A DNA stretch of 13,458 nt from Bacteroides_F sp964482605 (GCA_964482605.1 CAYZYS010000058.1:1-13458), one strand, 5' to 3'. Numbered from the stretch's first letter, positions 6,027-13,458 are shown. Translations and numbers: made by a program. The notes: a model not told the origin generated them from the letters alone.

Positions 6027-6033
6027 GCCCCAT

Positions 6034-6873
6034 TTATATGGCATCCTTGCTGTGCCTGTACTTGTTGGGCGATATGCCCTTAATCCTGCGGAATGCGTCG
6101 CCAAAGTAGTTGCTGTCGTTAAAGCCGCACAGGCACGCCACCTCCGTGATTGACTTGTTGGTTTCGAGAAGAAGCCTGCACGCCTCCTTAATCCTTACAT
6201 TAAGAAGATACTCCTTGAAGCCGAACCCCGTCAGGTTCTTGAACTTCTTGGACAGGTATGAACGGCTTATGCCAAACCTGTCCGCCACCTCGTCGAGATA
6301 TATCGGCTTATTGTAATTAGTGTAAATGTATGTGGCAACGTCCTGGATTACGCTGCTGTTCACATCATCAACCTTCTGCTGGCAGTCCATTCCGTACTTC
6401 CTGCACCGTATTGTGAACAGCACAACCTCCTGTATCAGGCTCTTGATTGTTCCGGGTGAAAGCTCATCCGGCTCGTAGCTTTCGTAGATAAGTCTTTGGA
6501 AAAGCCCAAGTATATATTCACGCCTCTTGTCGGGAACATGGATGAGGTCACACTCAAGGTTCTCATTGAACACGTCCTGCGACAGCATTTGGCGGCACCA
6601 GTCCAGGTCATCCCTGCCAAACCGGAGCACGACCCTCTCCTTCTTGGGCTTCTCCGCTTCGTCATATGATGACTTGTGAAGCTGCCCCGGCGGTATTATC
6701 ACCAAATCCCCCGGCTTCATATTATAAATGGTGTGGTTAAGGAAAATGTTACATTCCCCCGATATGAGGTAAATAAGCTCATAGCAGTCATGATAATGAC
6801 TGGAGCTCATACTGAATGAGCTGTCACGCACCAGCTTGTTAATGGCAAAGTATTCGGAAACCTTCCCTTCCAT
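6034..6873 (-). CDS. Cupin-domain AraC/XylS-family transcriptional regulator, 279 aa
   Basis: This is a ligand-responsive activator type. Residues about 20-95 form a cupin sensor domain, with the typical HYHDCYELIYLISGE (26-40) and PGDLVIIPPGQLHKS (54-68) segments. Residues about 175-275 hold the double helix-turn-helix: helix pair 1 around YLDEVADRFGISRSYLSKKF, helix pair 2 around ITEVACLCGFNDSNYFGDAF, and the family-ending GISPNKYR. Length is normal and the gene is complete, although the phage ends within about 30 bases of its stop. The ATG at 6873 has AGGAGG 4 bases upstream. It is divergent from the MATE gene across about 200 bases, so the pump is its most likely target. The ligand cannot be read from the sequence. 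Confidence 0.92.
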   Translation of the reverse strand: MEGKVSEYFAINKLVRDSSFSMSSSHYHDCYELIYLISGECNIFLNHTIYNMKPGDLVIIPPGQLHKSSYDEAEKPKKERVVLRFGRDDLDWCRQMLSQDVFNENLECDLIHVPDKRREYILGLFQRLIYESYEPDELSPGTIKSLIQEVVLFTIRCRKYGMDCQQKVDDVNSSVIQDVATYIYTNYNKPIYLDEVADRFGISRSYLSKKFKNLTGFGFKEYLLNVRIKEACRLLLETNKSITEVACLCGFNDSNYFGDAFRRIKGISPNKYRHSKDAI

Positions 6874-7076
6874 CTTCCCTCCTGCGGCAAATTAGGGGCT
6901 CCATAATTATTTACCATTAGTATGAAGTGCATTTTTTCTGTATCCTTTAAAATTTGTGCCATAATTGCCCTTGTTTTTACTGTTTTTTTGAATTAATATA
7001 ATCTTTAATCATGTAAGCAGATGCTTCTGCCCTTGTCAATCGGTATCTTGCTTCCAGGAAAGGAATTTAACTCATC
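6874..7076. promoter_or_regulatory. Divergent regulatory region between araC-type and MATE genes
   Basis: This AT-rich stretch has a good -10 TATAAT (6997-7002) reading toward the MATE gene, but no matching -35 at the proper distance, as is common for promoters that need an AraC-type activator. Downstream of it is a leader of about 70 bases. No clear direct-repeat operator could be picked out by eye. Confidence 0.45.
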
Positions 7077-8465
7077 ATGGCAGGCACTAAAAAATTATCA
7101 CCCAACAAACGCAATATGATTCTGGAGGGAAACCTGTTCCACGCCATAATCGCACTTGCAATCCCCATAATGCTGAACAGCTTCATACAGACGATGTACA
7201 ACCTGACGGACACCTTCTGGCTGGGACAGATTGGAACAATCCCACAGGCCGCAATCACACTGGTCTCCCCTGTACAGAACATAATAATCAACTTCGGACA
7301 GGGCATAACCACCGCCGGGGCAATATTAATCTCACAATACATAGGTGCCAATGAAAAGCGGCAGTCCGTGATAATGGCGAACCACCTGTTCATATGCTCA
7401 GTCGTATTCTCGGTTGGCTGCGCCCTGCTGTGCATACTCGCAACGCCGGGAATTGTCGGCTGGCTCGGTGCCGATGGTGACCTTTACACCATGGGAGTGA
7501 CATACCTGAGTATCGTGGTACTGGACATGCCATTCCTTTTCACCATCAATATGTACAACGCCATAAGGCAGGCACAGGGTGACACCGTGAAGCCGATGCT
7601 GATGAACCTCTTCGGCATCGCCATCAACTTTGTGCTGGACCCCCTGTTCATGATTGTGTTCAACTGGGGGATTATGGGAGCCGCGCTTGCAACGCTGCTT
7701 GCCAAGATTCCGCCTGCACTCATATGTCTTTGGTTGCTTTTCAAGTCCAGGGATGGGATTGCCTTGAATTACAGGGGCTTTCATTTTGAACGCTCCAAGC
7801 TTGGGTCAATCGTCAAAGTGGGACTTCCCACTGCAATCGGCGGAAGCACCATGCAGCTGGGTTTTCTTCTGATGACAAGAAATGTCGTAAAATATGGTTC
7901 GCTGGCTACCGCTGCCTACGGCATCGGCAATAAGATAAATGGAATAATAACCATGCCATCCAACGGCATCGGCTCCGCCGTGTCCACAATCGTGGGACAG
8001 AACATCGGTGCCAGCCAGAAGGAGCGTGCCGACAAGGGCTACCGCATGGCAATGGCATTTGCCATAATCTTTTTGTTCGTGGGCGGGATGATTCTCTCAA
8101 GGAGACCAATATCCCAATTCCTGGTGAACATATTCACCAAGGATGCCCAGGTATCCGAGTACGCCACGGACTTCCTGAGCCTCATGGCATTCTGGTGCTG
8201 GACCAACGGAATCTACAACGCCACAATGGGGCTGTTCCAGGGCTCCGGCCACACCATGGTGACCATGCTTGTGGATGCCTCAAGAATATGGGTTTTCAGG
8301 TTCCTGACCCTGTTCGTGTGTGAAAGCCTGCTTAGCATGGGAGTCGCCAGCGTATGGTACTCCGTGGTGGTAAGCAACGGAACCTCCTCACTGATACTGC
8401 TCATACTGTACTTCACCGGCATGTGGAAAAAATCCACGGTGAAGATTGAGCATGATGCGGCATGA
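7077..8465 (+). CDS. MATE-family multidrug/Na+ or H+ antiporter, 462 aa
   Basis: This inner-membrane exporter uses a cation gradient to expel organic compounds. The sequence has about twelve hydrophobic segments in two homologous halves. Family landmarks are PIMLNSFIQTMYNLTDTFWLG near residues 31-51, INFGQGITTAGAILISQYIGA (about 71-91), the AIRQAQGDTVKPM loop, and in the second half GLPTAIGGSTMQLGF, NGIGSAVSTIVGQNIGA and MGLFQGSGHTMVTM. Length is typical (about 450 aa). The ATG at 7077 follows AGGAAAGGAA (7056-7065) by about 11 bases, slightly long. It is transcribed divergently from an AraC-type regulator, suggesting inducible expression. The substrate is unknown. Confidence 0.93.
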   Translation: MAGTKKLSPNKRNMILEGNLFHAIIALAIPIMLNSFIQTMYNLTDTFWLGQIGTIPQAAITLVSPVQNIIINFGQGITTAGAILISQYIGANEKRQSVIMANHLFICSVVFSVGCALLCILATPGIVGWLGADGDLYTMGVTYLSIVVLDMPFLFTINMYNAIRQAQGDTVKPMLMNLFGIAINFVLDPLFMIVFNWGIMGAALATLLAKIPPALICLWLLFKSRDGIALNYRGFHFERSKLGSIVKVGLPTAIGGSTMQLGFLLMTRNVVKYGSLATAAYGIGNKINGIITMPSNGIGSAVSTIVGQNIGASQKERADKGYRMAMAFAIIFLFVGGMILSRRPISQFLVNIFTKDAQVSEYATDFLSLMAFWCWTNGIYNATMGLFQGSGHTMVTMLVDASRIWVFRFLTLFVCESLLSMGVASVWYSVVVSNGTSSLILLILYFTGMWKKSTVKIEHDAA

Positions 8466-8472
8466 TAATCCA

Positions 8473-8493
8473 GTGCCGCCTTAACGGCGGCAC
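8473..8493. terminator. Shared hairpin between convergent MATE and citrate synthase genes
   Basis: GTGCCGCC (8473-8480) and GGCGGCAC (8486-8493) pair perfectly around TTAAC. It starts 7 bases after the MATE stop and ends 9 bases before the citrate synthase stop, so it can serve both strands. The T-runs beyond it are weak (TTCTTTAAATG on the + strand). Confidence 0.75.
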
Positions 8494-8502
8494 GGACGTT
8501 CT

Positions 8503-9879
8503 TTAAATGTTTCTTTCATCCATGTCAACGTAATCCACATGGCTCCCGACATATTTGTACGCAGGGCGGATGATTTTGCCCTTGTTCACCAGCTCCTCAA
8601 GACGGTGCGCACACCAGCCTGATGTACGGGATATGGCGAATATCGGGGTGAACAGCTCCTCCGGAATCCCAAGCATTGTATACACAAAGCCGCTGTAAAA
8701 GTCCACATTGGCACATACGGGCTTGAACAGCCTTCTCTTCTGGGCGATGCAGTCCCCTGCAATCTCCTCCACCTTGTTGTACAGTGCAAATTCCTTCTGA
8801 AGCCCCTTCTCCTCGGAGAGGTTCTCAGCATATTTCTTAAGAATCACTGCCCTTGGGTCTGAATCAGTGTACACCGCATGCCCCATTCCATATATGAGCC
8901 CTGACTTGTCGAACACCTTCTTGTCCAGCATATCCATGAGGTAGCTGCGGATTTCGTCCTCATTTTCCCAGTCGGACACGTGCTTCTTAATGTCCTCAAA
9001 CATATTCTGAACCTTAAGGTTGGCACCGCCGTGCCTTGGTCCCTTCAGGGAGGCTATGCTCGCCACTATCGCTGAGTACGTGTCAGTCCCCGTGGACGTG
9101 ACCACATGTGTCGTAAATGTTGAATTGTTACCGCCGCCGTGCTCCGCATGCAGGATGAGCGCCACGTCAAGCACCTTTGCCTCAAGCTCCGTGAACTGTC
9201 CGTCCCCACGCAGCATGTAAAGCAAATTCTGTGCCGTGGAATAATCCTTCCTTGGGTTGCGGATAATCATGTTCTGGTCAAGCCTGAAATGCCCATACGC
9301 CTGGTAGCTGTACGCGGCTATAAGCGGCATCTTGGCAATGAGCTGAAGCGACTGTCTGAGCACATTTGGCACCGATATGTCATCAGGGTTCTCATCATAT
9401 GAATAAAGGTTCAAAATGCTCTTCATCAGCGAATTCATGAGGTTGGCACTCGGTGCCTTCATGATGACATCCCTGATGAAGCTTCCCGAAAGCTCCCGAA
9501 GGTCAGTCAGAATCCCCATGAAGCTCTCCAACTGCTTCTTGCTTGGAAGCGAGCCAAAGAGCAGCAGGTATGTAATCTCCTCAAAGCCACAGGTACGGTA
9601 ACGGCTACCCTCAATGAGCTTCTGCACGTTGTAGCCCTGGAAATACAGCTCGCCGTCCATGGACTTCTTCTCACCGTCAACGATGTGGGTTCCCTCCACG
9701 TCGGATATCTCCGTGAGCCCCGTCAACACACCGTTGCCGTTGCTGTCACGAAGCCCCCTCTTTACATCATACTTGGTATAGAGATCCATGTCTATCGCAC
9801 CCGAAACCATGCAATAGTTCAAAAGCTCCTCAAACTCAGCATCATGCTTGGTTATCTCCATCATTGATTTATCGTCCAT
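8503..9879 (-). CDS. gltA: Citrate synthase, 458 aa
   Basis: The enzyme condenses acetyl-CoA and oxaloacetate to citrate in the cytoplasm, the entry to the oxidative TCA branch and glutamate synthesis. Catalytic residues are in place: His in HAEHGGGNN (about 244-252, probably H247), His in YGMGHAVYTDSDPRA (H334), and Asp in NVDFYSGF (D393). GPRHGGAN and the C-terminal RPAYKYVG are also typical. The start is placed at the ATG at 9879, which has GGAG 6 bases upstream; the frame stays open to a TTG at 9930 that lacks a ribosome site. The N-terminal 70 residues before the common core form the extension seen in a clostridial/Firmicute subgroup. A 2-methylcitrate synthase activity cannot be excluded. 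It is probably monocistronic, with its own promoter. Confidence 0.93.
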   Translation of the reverse strand: MDDKSMMEITKHDAEFEELLNYCMVSGAIDMDLYTKYDVKRGLRDSNGNGVLTGLTEISDVEGTHIVDGEKKSMDGELYFQGYNVQKLIEGSRYRTCGFEEITYLLLFGSLPSKKQLESFMGILTDLRELSGSFIRDVIMKAPSANLMNSLMKSILNLYSYDENPDDISVPNVLRQSLQLIAKMPLIAAYSYQAYGHFRLDQNMIIRNPRKDYSTAQNLLYMLRGDGQFTELEAKVLDVALILHAEHGGGNNSTFTTHVVTSTGTDTYSAIVASIASLKGPRHGGANLKVQNMFEDIKKHVSDWENEDEIRSYLMDMLDKKVFDKSGLIYGMGHAVYTDSDPRAVILKKYAENLSEEKGLQKEFALYNKVEEIAGDCIAQKRRLFKPVCANVDFYSGFVYTMLGIPEELFTPIFAISRTSGWCAHRLEELVNKGKIIRPAYKYVGSHVDYVDMDERNI

Positions 9880-10207
9880 ACCATTCTCCATTCCGAAGGC
9901 GTTTTTGCCGAAGGAATTGGCAACGTTCAATCATGTGGTCTGCTTACGCAGCCATGGATGATTTTGCGTCTGCCATCAAGCCATATTGTAATTTCTGCCC
10001 TCATATTTAAGATAAAGCGCCACCAATAAAGACAATCATCCTCGTTGATGGCGCTTAATGTCTAATATTCTAACTGAAATCACAAGAAAAATCAAGATAA
10101 TCGGCTTATTTTCTTAATTAATTAAACTTATCCGCATATTTATTTTATAAATTTAATTATATATTAACAAACCAATTTACAAATATAAGTAAAAACGGCA
10201 TTTTACT
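9880..10207 (-). promoter_or_regulatory. Citrate synthase promoter and long 5' leader
   Basis: This gene-free stretch holds, reading leftward, an AT-rich hairpin after the transglutaminase gene (10187-10208), a sigmaA promoter, a 12-bp hairpin, and about 130 bases of leader before the citrate synthase ATG. The promoter is -35 TTGATT (complement at 10090-10095) and -10 TAGAAT (complement at 10067-10072) with a 17-base spacer. Confidence 0.7.
10015..10056 (-). ncRNA. 5'-end hairpin of the citrate synthase transcript
   Basis: On the - strand AAGCGCCATCAA pairs with TTGGTGGCGCTT over 12 pairs, one of them G-U, with an 18-base loop. On the + strand the same arms have a mismatch, so the structure is meant for the - strand RNA. 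It begins about 4-6 bases after the predicted transcript start. It may protect the mRNA 5' end, act as an attenuator (TTTATCTT follows), or bind a regulator; no known riboswitch class was recognised. Confidence 0.5.
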
Positions 10208-10208
10208 T
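10187..10208 (-). terminator. Weak AT-rich hairpin after the transglutaminase gene
   Basis: On the - strand AAGTAAAA pairs with TTTTACTT around a 6-base loop, overlapping the stop codon and followed by an AT-rich tract. The stem has only one G-C pair, so termination is likely inefficient. Confidence 0.35.
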
Positions 10209-12478
10209 TAATATCTAAGCCCGTGGCGCCTCCTGCGCCTGCGCCACTGACGGATGGCACTGCGCCCCGCCTTGTACACAGAGAGCGCCTCCGCATATTC
10301 CCCAGGTGTCACCGAACCGCCCATATAGCTGCATTTCTCCACAAGCCCAACCAAAAATCCAACATCCAGCCCATACATTTCCACAAACCACGCCCCAAAC
10401 TCCGCGGGGGTCATTGCACGCACAAGGCTCTTGCGGCATTTGTCCTGAAGCCGCCCATACAAAAGGCGCACCGAATGGGCATCTCCCCTTCTGGTCCTCA
10501 GCAAAAACAGCCACTCACGCACAAGCGGAAGCACCACTGCCACAATAAGTACAATAATGCTTACAGCCGCGGCAAAGGCAAACACCATTGCCATGAGCCC
10601 GTAATCCATTTCGATGGTTGGGAGGCTTATACCCGTCCCCGCCGCAGACTGCGAATCCTCACCAGAATAGCGTGATGACGCCGTCGGCTCGAACACGGTC
10701 CACCCCATGTTCTGTATGAACACCTCAGGATAAGCGTGGGAATCCCTGTCATATATCTCATAAGTGTCATCATAGCGGCTGCTCTGCTCCGGCGCATACC
10801 CCTCCACATAACGCACGGTCAGCCCCGCCGCCCTCGCAAGCAGCACATACGCCGAGGCAAAATCAGAGCAGGTGCCCGTCTTGCCCGTGAACAGGAAATA
10901 CTCAGGGCTGTTGTCAGGCGCCTTGTACTTGAGGTCATAGGTAAATTCACCACTCAGGAAATATGACTGGAGCGCATATGCCTTCTCCCAGTCCGTTGAC
11001 AGCCCAGCCGTTATCTCAGCCGCCTTCTGCTGAAGCGCACTGCTGATTAAGCTGTTGTTGGCGGCGCACATCTGCCTGTATGCATCCGCTTCCTGCTGCA
11101 TGGCAAGGAAATCCCCCGCCACCTTGGCAAGCTGGTCATCATTTTCCGTCAGGATGTCCGACAGCTCCCCCAGCATTGCCAGCGCCGTGGCATTGTCCAT
11201 GTCAGAGCCGCCAGCCTCAAGGAAGCTTACCCTGGAGCCTATTTCATCATAATATTGAACCCTGTATGTCACGCTTGTTGCGTGAAGCCCCGTTGTGCTG
11301 GCAAATGCGCCCGCCCTGGTTATGCCGTATCCCTCACCGGACGTAAACACATCAACCGACAGCACCCGCGCGGGCACAAGGTAATAGCCCGCCCCAAAAT
11401 TCTCCGCATGCACCGTCACGGTATTGACGGAATCATAAATGTAATCGCCCTGCACAAGCCTTTCCAGCCCATATTTTTCAGCAAATCCCTGTTCATAGGA
11501 ATCAGCCCTACGGATTGCCGTTTGCAGCTTGAAAAGAGAAACATTTCCGCGAAACCCGTACCAATCATCAGCATCATATATAATATCAGAATAGTACGAA
11601 TTCTTATACCATCTGTCATTGTCAAAATCATAATAATCAAAGGTGTGTTTTTTCATATACGGAACATCACTGCCACTCAGGGTATACATGAGCCTGTTGG
11701 AGTAACCCCCGAAAAAATCCGCATTTCCCGAAAATTCATTGAGGGAGGAATAATCCTCCGACAGCACTGCAGTTGTGTCCGCCCCCATGAACAGATTTTC
11801 AAAATAATCATAATACCTTGCCTGGCGTTCCTTCGGAATTGCAGCCGTCACAAAAAAAAGCAGGAACACAAAACCCGCCGCTGCCACTAATGAAGTCTGC
11901 CTTCCCACCACGAGCCCAACGCCCTCGCGCCGCCTCCTATGGTGCATGAAAACCAGCACATTGAGCATGGCAATGAGAACGACATACACATTGCTAATCT
12001 CCTCAACGACCTTCACATACACAACGCAGGGAATAAGGCTCACCAGTGTAAGGAATGAAATTCTATATAATGTCTTTCCAAAATAATATACTGTCAATGC
12101 AAAGAATGTTGTGAAGCCAACCGTGATTGCCATGAGATACCTTGGAAGCGTCTCCGCCTCATCAGCCCCCGACAAAAACCACTGCCTGAATGACATGCCC
12201 CAGTCATTGCCCCAGGAAAACCTGTTGTAAAGCACGATTGCACCAAGCGCCACAAGCGTCACCAGCGCCCCGCCCATGTACCTGTGGCGCTCCACAAAAT
12301 GGCACAGCAGGAACAGGGCTGCCGCTAGCACGGCAGAAGCAAGGTTCCACGGCGAATACACGGGAACACGGTATACACTGTAGACAGCCGACATCAGGAC
12401 AACCACCAGCAGGTACGGCAGAAGATAATCCAGAATATATTCCGTTCTGTAAGCATTTTTCATGTCCATGCCAATCAC
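10208..12478 (-). CDS. Multi-pass membrane transglutaminase-like protein (TgpA/YebA type), 756 aa
   Basis: This is a papain-fold transglutaminase/protease facing outward. About seven membrane segments lie in residues 15-213, followed by a large external domain (214-625), one membrane segment (626-650) and a basic cytoplasmic tail of about 105 residues ending in an arginine run (RQWRRRRRRHGLRY). The catalytic Cys is C537 in TGTCSDFASAY and the His is H581 in DSHAYPEVF. The third position reads WTVFEPTA (E597), with Glu where many relatives have Asp. The order matches TgpA/YebA proteins with a C-terminal DUF4129-like tail. Its GTG start overlaps the rhomboid stop (GTGA); an ATG at 12469 is an alternative start. 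The usual MoxR and DUF58 partners are not in the window. The substrate is unknown, possibly cell-surface or envelope proteins. Confidence 0.85.
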   Translation of the reverse strand: MIGMDMKNAYRTEYILDYLLPYLLVVVLMSAVYSVYRVPVYSPWNLASAVLAAALFLLCHFVERHRYMGGALVTLVALGAIVLYNRFSWGNDWGMSFRQWFLSGADEAETLPRYLMAITVGFTTFFALTVYYFGKTLYRISFLTLVSLIPCVVYVKVVEEISNVYVVLIAMLNVLVFMHHRRRREGVGLVVGRQTSLVAAAGFVFLLFFVTAAIPKERQARYYDYFENLFMGADTTAVLSEDYSSLNEFSGNADFFGGYSNRLMYTLSGSDVPYMKKHTFDYYDFDNDRWYKNSYYSDIIYDADDWYGFRGNVSLFKLQTAIRRADSYEQGFAEKYGLERLVQGDYIYDSVNTVTVHAENFGAGYYLVPARVLSVDVFTSGEGYGITRAGAFASTTGLHATSVTYRVQYYDEIGSRVSFLEAGGSDMDNATALAMLGELSDILTENDDQLAKVAGDFLAMQQEADAYRQMCAANNSLISSALQQKAAEITAGLSTDWEKAYALQSYFLSGEFTYDLKYKAPDNSPEYFLFTGKTGTCSDFASAYVLLARAAGLTVRYVEGYAPEQSSRYDDTYEIYDRDSHAYPEVFIQNMGWTVFEPTASSRYSGEDSQSAAGTGISLPTIEMDYGLMAMVFAFAAAVSIIVLIVAVVLPLVREWLFLLRTRRGDAHSVRLLYGRLQDKCRKSLVRAMTPAEFGAWFVEMYGLDVGFLVGLVEKCSYMGGSVTPGEYAEALSVYKAGRSAIRQWRRRRRRHGLRY

Positions 12479-13050
12479 GTCCCCGTCTTCTTATTGAGGA
12501 CGTAACCAAGCAGCCCGCCCACAATGCCGCCCACAATGTGCGCCGTGTTGGAAATGTTGTCCTGAACCGCCAGTCCCTCATATATCTGCTGCCCCATGAA
12601 GAACACCGCAACAAGTATAAATGTCAGCGGAATCTCACCCTCCCTGAAGCTTGTGAAGGACGAAAGAAGTATGAACGCAAAAACCACGCCACTCGCCCCG
12701 CAAAGCGCCACATGGGGAAACAGGACGTAGTTCACAAGGCTTGTGGCAAATGCCGTAACCGCCACAACCTCCGCAAGCGTTCTTGAGGAATATTTCTCCT
12801 CCAGCATTGGCCCCAGCAGCAATATATAGCTCATGTTGCCAATCAGGTGGCTCCAGCCGGCATGCCCGAATATATGTGTAAATGCACGCACCCATGTCAT
12901 GGGTGACAAAATGGATGAATGGTACGTCATGAACAAAAGCCGCCCCACCACACCGCCCGTGACATAATTAAGCAACGTCGCCACAAAGCTTATGCCAACA
13001 ATGCCCAGCGTGACCGGGGCATTGAAGGTTATCTTAAATTTACCTTTCAC
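12475..13050 (-). CDS. Rhomboid-family intramembrane serine protease, 191 aa
   Basis: The enzyme cuts single-pass proteins within or close to the membrane. The catalytic Ser is S120 in LCGASGVVFAF (the GxSG motif), and the partner His is H171 in NTAHIVGGIVGG. HAGWSHLIGNM (residues 63-73) is the conserved His/Asn oxyanion segment of loop/helix 2. Six hydrophobic segments fit the basic rhomboid core. The start is a GTG at 13050 with AAAGG about 10 bases upstream. A short inverted repeat, AACCT and AGGTT (13061-13073 on the + strand), covers that site and could reduce its translation. It is the first gene of an operon with the transglutaminase, sharing a GTGA overlap. Confidence 0.92.
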   Translation of the reverse strand: MKGKFKITFNAPVTLGIVGISFVATLLNYVTGGVVGRLLFMTYHSSILSPMTWVRAFTHIFGHAGWSHLIGNMSYILLLGPMLEEKYSSRTLAEVVAVTAFATSLVNYVLFPHVALCGASGVVFAFILLSSFTSFREGEIPLTFILVAVFFMGQQIYEGLAVQDNISNTAHIVGGIVGGLLGYVLNKKTGT

Positions 13051-13224
13051 GACAACACCAACCTTTCAGGTTATAAGGGAACGTATTTTCGATTTTCTTT
13101 CATCCTACCATAAGAGCTGTGCAATTTCAAGTATTAACCCAGCACCTGCAAGTATGCAGCGGTTGCGCCGGATAAGCATTGTCCAACACCTTTGCCAGGA
13201 ACAGCAGCATAAAATAAATCATGC
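13051..13224 (-). promoter_or_regulatory. Promoter region of the rhomboid-transglutaminase operon
   Basis: On the - strand, -35 TTGAAA (complement at 13125-13130) and -10 TAGGAT (complement at 13102-13107) are 17 bases apart, giving a start near 13095 and a leader of about 45 bases. A small CTGCA/TGCAG hairpin lies near 13146-13159. No strong terminator of the preceding ATPase gene is visible. Confidence 0.65.
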
Positions 13225-13458
13225 CTAAATCGCCCAGATGGGAATAATGTAATTGTCCCTGTCGATTGCACCAACAGAGGGCTTCATGCAAATGATTGCG
13301 CCTTTCCCACGGGGTACGGAGGCTTTATCCAGAAGCGAAAATACCTTTGTGAGCTCCGTGCCCGGATTGGAAGTCTTTTTGATTTCCAGCGGATTTAATT
13401 GCCCGTCACGCTCCAAAACCACATCAATCTCTTTGCTATCCTTATCTCTGTAGTAATA
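13225..13458 (-). CDS. C-terminal fragment of a DUF4143-type AAA ATPase (cut by window edge)
   Basis: The frame is open from the window edge to the stop at 13225, giving about 77 residues. It begins YYRDKDSKEIDVVLERDGQ, then LNPLEIKKTSNPG, and near the end VGAIDRDNYIIPIW. The D, E-x-K arrangement (EIDVV then LEIKKT) is the nuclease-like DUF4143 domain found at the C-terminus of AAA ATPases that often behave as mobile or accessory genes in Firmicutes and Bacteroidetes. The N-terminal P-loop domain would lie beyond the window. The biological role of this family is poorly known. Confidence 0.8.
   Translation of the reverse strand, partial: YYYRDKDSKEIDVVLERDGQLNPLEIKKTSNPGTELTKVFSLLDKASVPRGKGAIICMKPSVGAIDRDNYIIPIWAI

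Larger units (their letters stand above)
1..6033 (+). mobile_element. Integrated filamentous phage (inovirus), right-hand part
   Basis: The gene order is small coat protein, small membrane proteins, long secreted adsorption protein with a C-terminal anchor, short membrane protein, Zot-type ATPase, HUH rolling-circle initiator, then DDE transposase, all on one strand. This is the inovirus plan (pVIII, small proteins, pIII, pVI, pI, pII). No secretin (pIV) is present, which fits a single-membrane Gram-positive host. The right end must lie between the transposase stop (6001) and the end of the convergent araC-type gene (6034), because that host gene is complete. The left end is not in the window, so no attachment repeat can be defined. 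Function of most genes is inferred from position plus membrane topology; only Zot, Rep and the transposase carry diagnostic motifs. Confidence 0.9.

Noticed and set aside
4908..6033. IS30 transposase as an ordinary insertion sequence inside the phage
   Set aside because: No inverted repeats or target duplication flank it, it lies co-directional 32 bases after rep, and it shares rep's 13-base leader. It also sits exactly at the prophage edge, as an integrase would.
9930..9965. Small ACGCA/TGCGT hairpin in the citrate synthase leader
   Set aside because: Five pairs with a long loop; too weak to claim as a regulatory element.
11255..11890. 211-codon + strand frame opposite the transglutaminase gene
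   Set aside because: It is the reverse-strand shadow of a gene with strong domain evidence, and has no ribosome site.

Overview
The window looks like the chromosome of a low-to-mid GC Firmicute, most likely a Lachnospiraceae-type Clostridium relative. This rests on strong GGAGG/AGGGGG ribosome-binding sites, sigmaA-type promoters and the style of the citrate synthase, MATE and DUF4143 genes; the genus cannot be named from sequence alone. It carries the right-hand part of an integrated filamentous phage (inovirus), followed by an ordinary host segment.

Positions 1 to about 6001-6033, all on the + strand, are the inovirus. In order: a 53-aa major coat protein (pVIII-like); a GC-rich hairpin; a 90-aa protein with four clustered cysteines; a 110-aa two-membrane-segment protein with a second small membrane protein nested in another frame; a compact promoter / 55-aa membrane protein / terminator unit; a large secreted, C-terminally anchored adsorption protein (pIII-like); an 89-aa membrane protein (pVI-like); a Zot/pI-type assembly ATPase; a hairpin-rich intergenic region resembling a rolling-circle origin and packaging region; a HUH replication initiator (pII-like); and an IS30-family DDE transposase that probably serves as the phage integrase. 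There is no secretin gene in the window, as expected for a host with one membrane. The left end of the prophage lies outside the window.

Positions 6034 to 13458 are host. A cupin/AraC-type regulator (-) is divergent from a MATE efflux transporter (+), which suggests a regulator/pump pair. The MATE gene converges on a citrate synthase gene (-) across a shared hairpin terminator. Citrate synthase has its own sigmaA promoter, and its mRNA starts almost directly with a 12-bp hairpin. Next comes a two-gene operon on the - strand: a rhomboid intramembrane protease followed, with a 4-base stop/start overlap, by a multi-pass membrane transglutaminase. The window ends inside the C-terminal part of a DUF4143-type ATPase gene (-).

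The most interesting material is in the phage. A moron-like membrane-protein cassette is bounded by a good promoter and an intrinsic terminator, and that terminator contains the ribosome-binding site of the adsorption gene. There is also a nested overlapping gene pair, and a multi-hairpin region upstream of rep.
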